DNA of 64,000 nt from Nocardioides silvaticus (GTDB taxonomy: Bacteria > Actinomycetota > Actinomycetes > Propionibacteriales > Nocardioidaceae). The stretch spans positions 186,001 through 250,000 of the forward strand of contig NZ_QGDD01000005.1 of NCBI RefSeq assembly GCF_003160695.1, written 5' to 3'. A program made the translations under genes and the position numbers. The number at the start of each line of letters is the position of its first letter. Positions within the stretch are counted from its first letter, which is position 1. Of the stretch, positions 15,966 through 24,737 are shown in pieces. The notes beneath the pieces are model-generated. The model saw nothing but the letters and a program-made list of their open reading frames with translations, searched no databases and had not been told where the DNA came from.

Positions 15966-16523
15966 TCAGGAGTTCTTCGACTCCTCGGGAAGCGGATCGG
16001 TCAGCGGGTCGGCCCCGGCCTCGTCGATAGGTGCCTCGTCGGGCACCGACTGCACCGGGGGCGGCGTCGTCGAGGCCGACGGGCTCGGCGGCGGCGCGGG
16101 GTCGTACGACGACTGCCAGCCGCCGTTGTCGCCACTGCCCGCCTGCAGCCGCTTGGCCACGACGGCGACGATGCCGCCGATCGCGCCGAGCATCAGCAGC
16201 GTCTTGATCTTGGAGCGCTTCTTCGGTTTGTTCGACCCGGAGAGCTCGGCCGCCTTGGTCTCGGCGAACGCCTTGGCGTCGGTGGCCTTCGCGGCGACCG
16301 TCGCCGCGCCCGCGGCCACCATCGGCGCCGCCTTCTTCTTGGCGTCGGAGATGACCGGGGCTGCCTTGTCCCTGGCGTCGGCGATCACCGGGGCTGCCTT
16401 CTCCCTTGCATCGGCGAGAGCCGGCCGTGCAGTGTCCTGCACGAAGTCCTTCGCCTGGTCGACCGCTGCCCCGACGTACTGCTCAGCCTGCTCGAGGAGC
16501 GTCTTCTTCTTGCGCAGTCCCAT
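15966..16523 (-). CDS. Repeat-rich single-pass membrane protein, unknown
   Basis: In this 185-residue protein, residues 10-95 form an amphipathic helix with a repeated 11-residue pattern (ALADAREKAAP, VIADARDKAAP, VISDAKKKAAP), like apolipoprotein or LEA proteins. A basic stretch and one membrane segment follow (TLLMLGAIGGIVAVVAKRL, about 107-125), then a Pro/Ser/Thr-rich acidic tail. No enzyme motif is present. The helix could lie along the membrane surface. The start ATG has a ribosome site of the AGG type about 9 nt upstream (GGAAAGG further out). Confidence 0.65.
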   Translation of the reverse strand: MGLRKKKTLLEQAEQYVGAAVDQAKDFVQDTARPALADAREKAAPVIADARDKAAPVISDAKKKAAPMVAAGAATVAAKATDAKAFAETKAAELSGSNKPKKRSKIKTLLMLGAIGGIVAVVAKRLQAGSGDNGGWQSSYDPAPPPSPSASTTPPPVQSVPDEAPIDEAGADPLTDPLPEESKNS

Positions 16524-16698
16524 TGCGGAAACCTTTCCGAGTTCGCGGACGGACCCTGGCTGGGTTCGTTACCCCATCCCACCACGCACAGACCGTGCGG
16601 ACCACCGCGCGTCGGGCCCCCCGTAGGATCGTTCGCGAGCGTGCGGGCACCGGTGCCCGCCCCGAGCAAGCCCCCGACAGCAAGGGCGAAAGGGAGTC

Positions 16699-17256
16699 AT
16701 GGCGGACCAGCAGGCCATCCTGAAGACCAACAAGGGCGACATCACGATCAACCTGTTCCCCAACGAGGCTCCGCGCACCGTGCAGAGCTTCGTCGGGCTG
16801 GCGACCGGCAACCCGGTCGAGGTGTCCTCCGACGGCCCGTTCCGCCCCTCCCCCCGCGAGGGATCGGCCGGCAACACCCCGTTCTACGACGGCCTCGGCT
16901 TCCACCGGATCATCCCCGGCTTCATGATCCAGGGCGGCTGCCCGCAGGGCACCGGCACCGGCGGCCCCGGCTACACCTTCGACGACGAGGTGCAGTCCGG
17001 CCTCACCTTCGACAAGCCCTACCTGCTCGCGATGGCGAACGCCGGCACCCAGGGCGGCCGCGGCACCAACGGCTCGCAGTTCTTCATCACCGTCGGTGCG
17101 ACCACGTGGCTCAACGGCAAGCACACCATCTTCGGCGAGGTCGCCGACCAGGCCGGCCGCGACGTCGTCGACGCGATCGCCGCGGTGCCGACCGGTGCCG
17201 CGGACAAGCCGGTCGAGCCGGTCGTCATCGAGTCGGTCCAGATCGTCGGAGCCTGA
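16699..17256 (+). CDS. ppiA: Cyclophilin-type peptidyl-prolyl cis-trans isomerase
   Basis: The 185-residue cytosolic cyclophilin has the catalytic signature FHRIIPGFMIQGG (Arg and Phe of the active site), then ANAGTQGGRGTNGSQFFIT and the WLNGKHTIFGEV region that binds the proline substrate. The family speeds up Xaa-Pro isomerisation. In actinobacteria ppiA commonly lies next to the rhomboid and crgA genes, as here. The ATG is preceded by GAAAGGGAG. Its stop codon touches the GTG of the rhomboid gene, so the two are co-translated. Confidence 0.92.
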   Translation: MADQQAILKTNKGDITINLFPNEAPRTVQSFVGLATGNPVEVSSDGPFRPSPREGSAGNTPFYDGLGFHRIIPGFMIQGGCPQGTGTGGPGYTFDDEVQSGLTFDKPYLLAMANAGTQGGRGTNGSQFFITVGATTWLNGKHTIFGEVADQAGRDVVDAIAAVPTGAADKPVEPVVIESVQIVGA

Positions 17257-18249
17257 GTGACGGACCCGTCGGACCCGTCGGACCCGTCGGACCCGTCGGA
17301 CCCGTCGGACCCGTCGGGCCCGCCGGCGACGCCGGGCGGGGTGCCGACCTGCTACCGGCACCCCGACCGCGAGACCTACGTCCGCTGCCAGCGGTGCGAG
17401 AGGCCGATCTGCCCTGACTGCATGCGGGACGCCTCGGTCGGCTTCCAGTGCCCCGACTGCGTCAAGGAGGGGGCGAAGGCCACCCGCCAGGGCCTCCTGC
17501 CGTACGGCGGCAAGCGGTCCGGCGACCCGCGGCTGACCTCGTTCGTCCTCATCGGGATCAACGCCGCGGTGTGGCTGGCGATCCTGGCGACCGGGTGGGC
17601 CAAGAGCACGCTGGTCGACCGGCTGGCGCTGCTGCCGACCGGGACCTGCACCTCGCAGGACAACCCCGGCCAGTTCTACCCGCGGGTCGACTCCTCGGCG
17701 GTGTGCGACACCGTCGCCGACGGTCGGTGGTTCCCGGGCGTCAGCGAGGGCGCGTACTGGCAGCTGTTCACCAGCATGTTCAGCCAGGTCGAGATCTGGC
17801 ACATCGGCCTCAACATGGCCGTGCTCTGGTTCCTCGGCCCGCAGCTGGAGAGCATCCTCGGCCGGGTCCGGTTTGTGGCGCTCTACCTCGTCGCCGGGCT
17901 GGCCGGCTCGGTCTGTGTCTACTGGTTCGCCGACGAGAACACCGCGACCCTCGGCGCGTCCGGCGCGATCTTCGGGCTGATGGGCGCGTTGCTCGTCGTG
18001 CTCCACAAGATCGGCGGCAACATCCAGGCGATCGTGCCTTGGCTGGTCGTCAACGCCGTGTTCACGTTCCTCGTGCCCGGCGTCTCGTGGCAGGGCCACC
18101 TCGGCGGGTTCCTCGGTGGCCTGGTGGTCACCGGCGCCATCGTCTACGCACCGAAGGCCAACCGCGCGCGGCTACAGACGCTCGGCGTCACCGTGGTCGT
18201 CGTCCTGCTCGCCGCGGCGACGGTCGCGCGGACCGCGGTGCTGACCTGA
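17257..18249 (+). CDS. Rhomboid-family intramembrane serine protease with zinc-finger N-terminus
   Basis: The 330-residue product starts at GTG directly after ppiA. Residues 3-20 are a six-fold Asp-Pro-Ser repeat. Residues about 30-68 have the Cys/His pattern of a B-box-type zinc finger (CYRHPDRETYVRC, CERPICPDC, CPDC). The rest has six or seven membrane segments with the rhomboid active site: Ser in GASGAIFG and His in GHLGGFLGG, plus HIGLNM in the second helix. Such proteases cut membrane proteins within the bilayer. The substrate is unknown. Confidence 0.88.
   Translation: MTDPSDPSDPSDPSDPSDPSGPPATPGGVPTCYRHPDRETYVRCQRCERPICPDCMRDASVGFQCPDCVKEGAKATRQGLLPYGGKRSGDPRLTSFVLIGINAAVWLAILATGWAKSTLVDRLALLPTGTCTSQDNPGQFYPRVDSSAVCDTVADGRWFPGVSEGAYWQLFTSMFSQVEIWHIGLNMAVLWFLGPQLESILGRVRFVALYLVAGLAGSVCVYWFADENTATLGASGAIFGLMGALLVVLHKIGGNIQAIVPWLVVNAVFTFLVPGVSWQGHLGGFLGGLVVTGAIVYAPKANRARLQTLGVTVVVVLLAAATVARTAVLT
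17262..17315 (+). repeat. Six perfect 9-nt tandem repeats inside a start region
   Basis: The unit GGACCCGTC occurs six times without a change, coding Asp-Pro-Ser repeats right after the start of the rhomboid protease. A unit gain or loss keeps the frame, so length changes would only vary the disordered N-terminus. Confidence 0.9.
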
Positions 18250-18276
18250 TCCCACAGGTTTCCCCACAGGTGTGGG

Positions 18277-18314
18277 TAACTACATCGATGTAGTTATCCA
18301 GAGAGTGTGGACAA
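18277..18314. promoter_or_regulatory. 20-bp perfect palindrome next to DnaA-box-like sequences
   Basis: TAACTACATCGATGTAGTTA (18277-18296) is a perfect palindrome. It overlaps TTATCCAGA (18294-18302, one mismatch to TTATCCACA) and is followed by TGTGGACAA (18306-18314), the exact complement of the actinobacterial DnaA box TTGTCCACA. The site lies between the convergent rhomboid and crgA genes. TACA/TGTA half sites also recall BlaI-type operators. Its function is undecided. Confidence 0.45.
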
Positions 18315-18322
18315 CCTGTGGA

Positions 18323-18877
18323 CTACTCCCACTTGGTGGCGAAGGTGAACCCGACCGCCATGAACGCGATGCCGACGAACAGGTTCTTCTGCTCGAGGTC
18401 GTTGAACACCGCGAGGTCCTGGGCGTTGTCGCCGGTGCCGACGATGTAGTAGGTGCAGATCCACAGCAGGCCGATGAGGAAGCAGCCGAGCATGCCGACC
18501 ACGACGCCGCGGCCGCGGCCGAGCGGGGTCGAGGGGTGGGCGGCGATGATCAGGCCGAGCATGATGGCGGCGAAGCCGATCAGGTAGTTCCACTCCTGCA
18601 GGTCGCCCACGAAGTTCCAGCCGGTGACCACGCCGGGCTCGAACGACTCGGGGTCGAGGGCCGGCTTGTCGTCGTCGCCGAAGCCCGCGACCGGGCGGAC
18701 GCCGATGTAGTAGTACGCGATCCAGGCGATGCCGCCGAGCATGAGCACGAGCGAGACCAGGAAGCGAGGGCTGAACGTCGGCCCGCTCGAGGGGTCCTTG
18801 AACGCATCCCGTTCGGTCTTGTCCGAACGCTTGAGGTTCGGGCGGGGGATCTTCACGGCTCTGGGCTCCTCAGTCAC
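18323..18877 (-). CDS. crgA: CrgA-like cell division protein with two CrgA units
   Basis: I chose GTG 18877 (184 residues); GTG 18856, with GGAG upstream, is as good. The protein has four membrane segments in two similar pairs: FLVSLVLMLGGIAWIAYYYI plus the NYLIGFAAIMLGLIIA region, then VVVGMLGCFLIGLLWICTYYI plus LFVGIAFMAVGFTFATKWE. CrgA of mycobacteria and streptomycetes has just one such pair (about 90 residues) and coordinates septum proteins FtsZ, PbpA and FtsI. The second pair ends with the typical GF-FATKW. The gene position next to the pknB-pbpA cluster supports the assignment. Confidence 0.82.
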   Translation of the reverse strand: MTEEPRAVKIPRPNLKRSDKTERDAFKDPSSGPTFSPRFLVSLVLMLGGIAWIAYYYIGVRPVAGFGDDDKPALDPESFEPGVVTGWNFVGDLQEWNYLIGFAAIMLGLIIAAHPSTPLGRGRGVVVGMLGCFLIGLLWICTYYIVGTGDNAQDLAVFNDLEQKNLFVGIAFMAVGFTFATKWE

Positions 18878-18908
18878 GACGTACCTGTCGGCGCCTACCC
18901 TAGACACC

Positions 18909-19739
18909 ATGACGGGCGCGCACACGGCTGGGCCGACGCCGGAGCCTCCGCCCACCCCGCAGTCGACCCCCCAGCCGACCCCGCCCCCGACCCGTCCGAA
19001 GCGCCCGCTCGCGTGGCGGGTGGGCACGCCGGTCGTGGGCGTCGTCGTCGGAGCGTTGTTCGTCATCTCCGCCGCCGACAGCCGCGGCACCGACCTGCGT
19101 CCGGGCCGCTACACCGATCTGGCCGGCCTCGTCGAGGCCGACGCCGCGGACTACGAGAAGGTCCGGCAGCGGCTGGAGAGCCTCGAGGACGACGTGGACG
19201 AACTCACCGAGGACGTCAGCTCGCTGAGCGTACGGCGCGCGCGGGCCCGGTTCGAGGACCTCAAGGACCCGGCCGGCCTGGTGCCGCGCAGCGGGCCCGG
19301 CCTCTCGATCTCGCTCAGCGACTCCCCGGAGGAGCTGCTCGACGAAGCGGTCGCGCACGACGTCAGGCTCTCCCAGCTGGTCGTGCACCAGCAGGACATC
19401 CAGGCCGTCGTCAACGCGCTCTGGGCCGGCGGCGCCACCGCGGTCACCGTGGCCGGCCAGCGGATCGTCTCGACCACCGGCATCAAGTGCGAGGGCCCGG
19501 TCGTGCAGCTGCAGGGCGTGCCCTACCCCCAGCCCTACGTCATCGAGGCGGTCGGCGACCCCGTCGAGCTCTCGGCGGCCCTCGACGACGACCCGCTGGT
19601 GACCGGCTACCGCTCGGACGCGGCCAACCCCTACATCCGCATCGGCTGGGAGATGCACGTCGAGTCCGACATCGAGGCGCCGGCGTACGACGGCCTCCTC
19701 GACGTCCGCTACGCCACGCCCATCGGCGGCAGCAGCTGA
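18909..19739 (+). CDS. DUF881 family membrane-anchored protein
   Basis: The 276-residue product (ATG 18909) starts with a Pro/Thr-rich stretch, one membrane segment (about 41-58) and a coiled coil (about 75-105, LESLEDDVDELTEDVSSLS). The DUF881 domain follows with LVPRSGPGLSISLSDSP, a QDIQAVVNALWAGGATAVTV core and CEGPVVQLQG. DUF881 proteins often sit beside crgA and septum genes in actinobacteria, and their function is not established. It faces outward and is convergent with pknB, 12 bp away. Confidence 0.85.
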   Translation: MTGAHTAGPTPEPPPTPQSTPQPTPPPTRPKRPLAWRVGTPVVGVVVGALFVISAADSRGTDLRPGRYTDLAGLVEADAADYEKVRQRLESLEDDVDELTEDVSSLSVRRARARFEDLKDPAGLVPRSGPGLSISLSDSPEELLDEAVAHDVRLSQLVVHQQDIQAVVNALWAGGATAVTVAGQRIVSTTGIKCEGPVVQLQGVPYPQPYVIEAVGDPVELSAALDDDPLVTGYRSDAANPYIRIGWEMHVESDIEAPAYDGLLDVRYATPIGGSS

Positions 19740-19751
19740 CGCCGCGCGGCG

Positions 19752-21731
19752 TCAGTCGTCGCCCCGGCCGTTCCCGTTGCCGTTCCCGTTGCCGTTCCCG
19801 TTGCCCAGCGGCGGGAAGCTCAGCGGGTCGTTCGGGTCGGTGCCCTGAGCGACCTCGTCCCCGTCGCTGAAGGTGTCGCCGTCGCTGTCGGGGTTGTTGG
19901 GGTCGGTGCCGAGCGCCGTCTCGTCGGCGTCGGGGAGGCCGTCGCCGTCGGTGTCGGTGTCGGACGGCGGGGCGGAGGTGGTCGGCTCCTCGTAGACCGA
20001 CACGAAGATGGTGACCGTCTCGCCCTGGTCGAGCTCCTCGCCCTCACCGGGGATGACGTCGGTGACCTCGCCCTTCGGCGCCTCGGAGGCAGGGTCCTCG
20101 CGGACGTCGACCTCGAAGCCGGCCTCGATGATCAGCCGCTCGGCCTGGCCCTGGCGGAGCCCGATCACCTCGGGCACGGTCTCGGGGCCGTCGGAGACGC
20201 ACAGCGTGACCGAGTCGTCCTTGCCGACCGACGCCTCGGGCTGCGGAGTCTGCTCGACCACGGTGCCGGCGTCGTCGTCGGTGTCGCACTCCTCGGGGGC
20301 GATCGCGATGTTCTTGCGCTTGATGCCGGCCGCGACCAGCTCGTCGACGGCGACCCGCTCCAGCTTGCCGGTCACGTCGGGCATGGCGAAGTCGCACGGT
20401 CCGCTGCTCAGCACCAGCGTCACCTCGGAGCCGGGGTCGACGTAGCTGTCGCCCTGCGGGTCCTGGTCGACGACCGAGCCGGCGTCGTACTGGTCGTCGC
20501 ACTGGCGCTGCTTGTCGTCGACGGCCAGTCCCTCGTCGGCGAGCTCCTCGCGCGCGACGTCGCGCTCGAGGCCGAGGACCGAGGGCACCTTCACGTCGGT
20601 CGGCTCGTCGGGGAACAGCTTGGGCCAGGCCACGAACGCGGCGACGAGGAGGGCGAGGACCAGCAGGCCCAGCACCAGCCACAGCCAGACCTTGCGGCTG
20701 CGGCCGTTCTCGTCGGCCGGCGGCACCGGCTGCTGGCGGACCATCGTGTCGGGCTCGCCGGGACCGCCGCCGGCCGGGACCACCGCGGTCGCGCCGCCGG
20801 GCGGGTCCGCGGGCGGCGGCGGCAAGACCACCGAGACCGGGCGGCCGGCGAGGTAGCGCTCGATGTCGGCGCGCATCTGGGCGGCCGACTGGTAGCGGTC
20901 CTCGACCCGCTTCGCCAGGGACTTCATGACGATCGCGTCGATGTCGGGCGTCAGGTCGGCGTCGTGGTGCGACGGCGGCACGGCGGGCTCGCGCACGTGC
21001 TGGTAGGCGACCGCGACCGGGCTGTCGCCCACGAACGGCGGCCGGCCGGTGAGCAGCTCGTAGAGCAGGCAGCCGGCGGAGTAGACGTCGGAGCGGGAGT
21101 CGACGGACTCCCCGCGCGCCTGTTCGGGGGAGAGGTACTGCGCGGTGCCGACCACGGCGGCGGTCTGGGTCATCGAGGACGCCGCGTCGCTGATGGCGCG
21201 GGCGATGCCGAAGTCCATCACCTTCACGTCCCCGGACGGGGTCAGCATCACGTTGCCGGGCTTGATGTCGCGGTGGATGATCCCTGCGCGGTGGCTGTAG
21301 TCGAGGGCCGAGAGCACGCCGCTGGTGATCTCGAGGGCCCGCTCGGGGAGGATCTTCCGGCCCTCGCGGAGGATGTCGCGCAGGGTCCGTCCGGCGACGT
21401 ACTCCATGACGATGTAGGGCTGCGAGACCGTCTCGCCGTGCTCGACCCGCTGCTCCTCACCGGTGTCGTAGACGGCGACGATGGCGGGGTGGTTGAGGGA
21501 GGCCGAGGACTGCGCCTCGCGCCGGAACCGCGCCTGGAAGGTCGCGTCGCTGGCCAGGTCGGTGCGCAGCCGCTTGACCGCGACGACGCGGCCGAGGCGG
21601 GTGTCGATGCCCTTGCGCACCTCGGCCATGCCACCACGACCGAGCAGCTCCCCCAGCTGGTAGCGCCCCCCGACCGTGCCCGATCCCTGCCCGGTGCCTC
21701 CGGGCGGGTCCGTAGGCCCGGCGTTGCTCAT
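19752..21731 (-). CDS. pknB: Ser/Thr protein kinase PknB with PASTA domains and a TSP3-like tail
   Basis: In this 659-residue protein, residues about 23-290 are a eukaryotic-type kinase (glycine loop LGRGGMAEV, VAVKRL, catalytic HRDIKPGN, MDFGIA). A Pro-rich juxtamembrane part leads to a membrane segment (about 345-370). Outside are three PASTA domains (about 375-590), which in PknB bind peptidoglycan fragments. Unlike usual PknB, it continues with Asp-rich repeats (DTDTDGDGLPDADETALGTD, DSDGDTFSDGDEVAQGTD) of the thrombospondin type 3 calcium-binding kind and a Gly-Asn tail. The gene overlaps pknA (ATGA) in the pbpA-rodA-pstP cluster and should control growth and cell-wall synthesis. Confidence 0.93.
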   Translation of the reverse strand: MSNAGPTDPPGGTGQGSGTVGGRYQLGELLGRGGMAEVRKGIDTRLGRVVAVKRLRTDLASDATFQARFRREAQSSASLNHPAIVAVYDTGEEQRVEHGETVSQPYIVMEYVAGRTLRDILREGRKILPERALEITSGVLSALDYSHRAGIIHRDIKPGNVMLTPSGDVKVMDFGIARAISDAASSMTQTAAVVGTAQYLSPEQARGESVDSRSDVYSAGCLLYELLTGRPPFVGDSPVAVAYQHVREPAVPPSHHDADLTPDIDAIVMKSLAKRVEDRYQSAAQMRADIERYLAGRPVSVVLPPPPADPPGGATAVVPAGGGPGEPDTMVRQQPVPPADENGRSRKVWLWLVLGLLVLALLVAAFVAWPKLFPDEPTDVKVPSVLGLERDVAREELADEGLAVDDKQRQCDDQYDAGSVVDQDPQGDSYVDPGSEVTLVLSSGPCDFAMPDVTGKLERVAVDELVAAGIKRKNIAIAPEECDTDDDAGTVVEQTPQPEASVGKDDSVTLCVSDGPETVPEVIGLRQGQAERLIIEAGFEVDVREDPASEAPKGEVTDVIPGEGEELDQGETVTIFVSVYEEPTTSAPPSDTDTDGDGLPDADETALGTDPNNPDSDGDTFSDGDEVAQGTDPNDPLSFPPLGNGNGNGNGNGNGRGDD

Positions 21732-23248
21732 CCCTCGCCACCTTCCGTCGATTCCGTGGTTCCAGTCTCCGTGGTCGTCGAGTCCGTGGGCGCCGTCGTC
21801 TCGGTGGTCGGCGTGGTGGCGGGGGGAGCGCCCCAGTAGTGGACGTCGACCGCGGACCCGACCTCCAGCTCGCCGGTGGGGTTCACGCTGAGCACGTCGT
21901 CCTCGTCCTGGTCACCGGGGTTGGCGTCCTCGATGAGCCGCGGGGCCAGGCCGAGCAGCTGCAGCTCGCGCTCGACCTCGCTGACGGGTCGGCCCACGTA
22001 GTCGGACTCGTCGATGGTGACCATCTCCGGCGCCGTCGTGGTCGGCGCCGTCGACGTCGGCTCGCTCGAGGTCTCCTCGGTCGTCGCCTCGGACGTCCGG
22101 GACGCCGTGCGCGAGGGCCGGTCGTCGGCCGCCGGGTCGTCCTCGTCGTCACCGGTCAGCAGCGCGACGGCCGCGAGCGCGGCCGCGACGAGCACCAGCA
22201 CCAGCAGCACGGCGGCGATCCACGCTCGCGACTTCCGCTCCTCGGGAGCGGGCTCGCCACGGTAGGCCTCGGCCCGGTCCAGCCGCGGGGTGGGCGCGGC
22301 GGGCGCGGGCGCGACGACCGGGATCGACGGCTGGGCCGGGGTCGACGGCAGGACGGCGGTCGCGTCGTCCTCCGGCGCGGGCGCCACGACCGGCGGCGCG
22401 ACGTCCTCGCCGCGCAGCGCCGCCGCCAGCACGGCGCCGTCGGCGTACCGCTCGGACGGTTCCTTGGCGAGGGAGCGGGTGACGATGGCGCGCAGGTCGG
22501 CGGGCAGGTCCTCGGGCAGGTCGGGCACCGGCTGCTGGAGGTGGGCGAGGGCGGTCGCGACCGGCGTCTCGGCCTCGAACGGCCGCCGGCCGACCAGGCA
22601 CTCGAACGCCACCACCCCGAGCGCGTAGACGTCGGATGCCGGCACCGCCGGGTTGCCGCGGGCCTGCTCCGGCGAGAGGTACTGGGGCGTGCCCATCACC
22701 GCGCCGGTGCGGGTGATCTGCGCGTCGTCGGCAGCGCGGGCGATGCCGAAGTCGGTGACCTTGACCCGTCGGTCGGGGGTGATCAGCAGGTTGGCCGGCT
22801 TCACGTCGCGGTGGACGATGCCCGCCCGGTGCGCCACCGCCAGCGCGTCGGCAGTCTGGGTGACCAGGTCGCGGACGACCTCGGGATCGAGGGTGCGTCC
22901 GCTGTCGCGGGCCTGGGCGAGCAGCGTCGAGAGCGGCTGCCCCTCGACCAGCTCCATGACGAGGTACGGCGCGTCGGCGCCGTCGGGGTCGGAGGAGTAG
23001 TCGAAGACCCCGGCGATGCCCGGGTGCTGCAGGGCGGCCGCGTTGCGGGCCTCGGTGTCGAACCGGGTGCGGAACTGCGGGTCGTCGGCGAACTCGTGCT
23101 TGAGCACCTTCACCGCGACCGGCCGGTTGAGCCGGGTGTCGGTCGCCCGCCACACCACGCCCATGCCGCCGGTGGCGATCCGCTGCTCGAGGCGGTAGCG
23201 CTGCGCCGAGTCGGCGTACTGCTCGGGACGTCCGGTCTGGTCAGTCAT
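21728..23248 (-). CDS. pknA: Ser/Thr protein kinase PknA-like with one PASTA domain
   Basis: In this 506-residue protein the kinase domain is at about 17-275 (IATGGMGVVWRA, VAVKVL, HRDVKPANLL, TDFGIARA). A Pro/Ala-rich linker, one membrane segment (about 340-362) and an extracellular Ser/Thr-rich part follow, with a single PASTA-like unit (about 415-470) and a Thr-rich end. The order pstP-rodA-pbpA-pknA-pknB and the overlaps at both ends (8 nt with pbpA, 4 nt with pknB) are those of the actinobacterial growth operon. It should phosphorylate cell-division and wall proteins, with PstP reversing this. Confidence 0.9.
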   Translation of the reverse strand: MTDQTGRPEQYADSAQRYRLEQRIATGGMGVVWRATDTRLNRPVAVKVLKHEFADDPQFRTRFDTEARNAAALQHPGIAGVFDYSSDPDGADAPYLVMELVEGQPLSTLLAQARDSGRTLDPEVVRDLVTQTADALAVAHRAGIVHRDVKPANLLITPDRRVKVTDFGIARAADDAQITRTGAVMGTPQYLSPEQARGNPAVPASDVYALGVVAFECLVGRRPFEAETPVATALAHLQQPVPDLPEDLPADLRAIVTRSLAKEPSERYADGAVLAAALRGEDVAPPVVAPAPEDDATAVLPSTPAQPSIPVVAPAPAAPTPRLDRAEAYRGEPAPEERKSRAWIAAVLLVLVLVAAALAAVALLTGDDEDDPAADDRPSRTASRTSEATTEETSSEPTSTAPTTTAPEMVTIDESDYVGRPVSEVERELQLLGLAPRLIEDANPGDQDEDDVLSVNPTGELEVGSAVDVHYWGAPPATTPTTETTAPTDSTTTETGTTESTEGGEG

Positions 23249-24737
23249 CGAGGACCGCCTCCATCACTGCCTTCGCGATCGGACCGCCGAGCTGGCCACC
23301 GGCGATCTCCTTGCCCGGCGCCTCCTGGATCATCACGGCCACCGCGACCTCGGCGTCCTCGGCCGGGGCGAAGGAGACGAACCAGCCGTACGGCGGCTCG
23401 CCCGGCACGCCGCGCTGCGCGGTTCCGGTCTTGCCCGCCACCGTGACGCCGGGGATCTGGGCCGGCGAGGCGGTTCCGTTGTCCACGGTCTCGACCATCA
23501 GGTCGGTGACCTGGTCGGCCGTCGTCGGGGAGACCGCGTCGCGGATCTCGTCGGGGTCGGTGCGCTCGAGGGTCTCGTACTCCGCCGACTGCACCTCGTC
23601 GACCAGGTAGGGCCGCATCAAGGTGCCGCGGTTGCCGAGCGCCGCGACCACCATCGCCATCTGCAGCGGCGTGGCCTGGACCTCGAACTGGCCGAAGCCG
23701 GTCTGCGCGGTCTGGGCGTCGTTGAGGTCCTCGCCGTCCTCGCCGCTCGGGTAGATCGACTGCACCTGCGGCGTGAGGTCGAGCAGGTAGTCGCTGTTGA
23801 AGCCGAAGGCCTCGGCCTGCTCGCGCATCTTCTCCGGCCCGAGCTCGACGGCCATCTTGGCGAACGCGGTGTTGCACGACTGCGCCATCGCGGTGCCGAA
23901 CGAGACCTCCTCGGGGTTGCAGAGGAAGCGCCCCTCGTTGTCGATCACGTTGTTCTCGCCGGTGGTGCCGGGCGTCTGCCAGGTCGCGCCGGACGGCACG
24001 TCGTCGTCGGCGGAGTAGAGCCCCTCCTCGATCGCCGCGGCCGCGGTGACCACCTTGAACGTCGACCCCGGGAACAGCCGGGTCTGGATCGCCCGGTTGA
24101 CCAGCGGCTCCTTGTCGTCGGCGTCGAGCCGGTCGTAGTTGCGCTGGAAGGCGTTGAAGTCGTGCGTGGTCAGCTCGTTGGGGTCGTACGACGGCAGCGA
24201 GACCATCGCGAGGATCCGTCCGGTCTTGGGCTCGATGGCCACGACCGACCCCTCGCCCTCGGGTCCGACGGTCTGCAGGAGCGCGTCGTACGCCGCCTGC
24301 TGTGCGGCCGGGTCGAGCGTCAGCAGGACGTTGCCGCCCTTGTTGCTCTGGTTCTGCGCGAGGTCGATGAGGCGGGTGACGAACAGCCGGTCGTCCTCGC
24401 CGGACAGCACGGCGTTCTGCGAGGCCTCGATGCCGGTCTGGCTGCCCAGGGTGAGGTAGCCGGTGATGTTCGCGTACATGAGGGGCTTCGGGTAGACCCG
24501 GAGGTACTTGTACCGGTCGTCGTACTCCCGGCTGCGGGCGATCGCGAGCTGGTCCCGGCCCTCGCCGACGAGGATGTCGCCGCGCTCGCGGCTGAACGCC
24601 GCCTCGGCGACGCGCGCGTTGAGCGGGTCTTCGTTCAGTTCGTCGGCGTGCCAGAACTGGAGGTAGGTCACGTTGACCATCAGCGCCAGGAAGAGGAACA
24701 GGCAGAAGATGGAGACGGTCCGGATCGGCCGGTTCAC
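23241..24737 (-). CDS. pbpA: Penicillin-binding protein PbpA (class B transpeptidase)
   Basis: The 498-residue product begins at GTG with one membrane anchor (about 8-28). The transpeptidase domain carries the three active motifs: SxxK in PGSTFKVV, SxN in AQSCNTAFA and KTG in AGKTGTAQRG. It cross-links peptidoglycan peptides in septal or elongation synthesis together with RodA. The start region lies inside one copy of a 22-bp direct repeat, so its leader is now separated from rodA by a small insertion instead of the usual overlap. Confidence 0.93.
   Translation of the reverse strand: MNRPIRTVSIFCLFLFLALMVNVTYLQFWHADELNEDPLNARVAEAAFSRERGDILVGEGRDQLAIARSREYDDRYKYLRVYPKPLMYANITGYLTLGSQTGIEASQNAVLSGEDDRLFVTRLIDLAQNQSNKGGNVLLTLDPAAQQAAYDALLQTVGPEGEGSVVAIEPKTGRILAMVSLPSYDPNELTTHDFNAFQRNYDRLDADDKEPLVNRAIQTRLFPGSTFKVVTAAAAIEEGLYSADDDVPSGATWQTPGTTGENNVIDNEGRFLCNPEEVSFGTAMAQSCNTAFAKMAVELGPEKMREQAEAFGFNSDYLLDLTPQVQSIYPSGEDGEDLNDAQTAQTGFGQFEVQATPLQMAMVVAALGNRGTLMRPYLVDEVQSAEYETLERTDPDEIRDAVSPTTADQVTDLMVETVDNGTASPAQIPGVTVAGKTGTAQRGVPGEPPYGWFVSFAPAEDAEVAVAVMIQEAPGKEIAGGQLGGPIAKAVMEAVLDD

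Noticed and set aside
17262..17315. CRISPR-like array
   Set aside because: The units are contiguous 9-mers inside a coding sequence, with no spacers. No cas genes are in the window.
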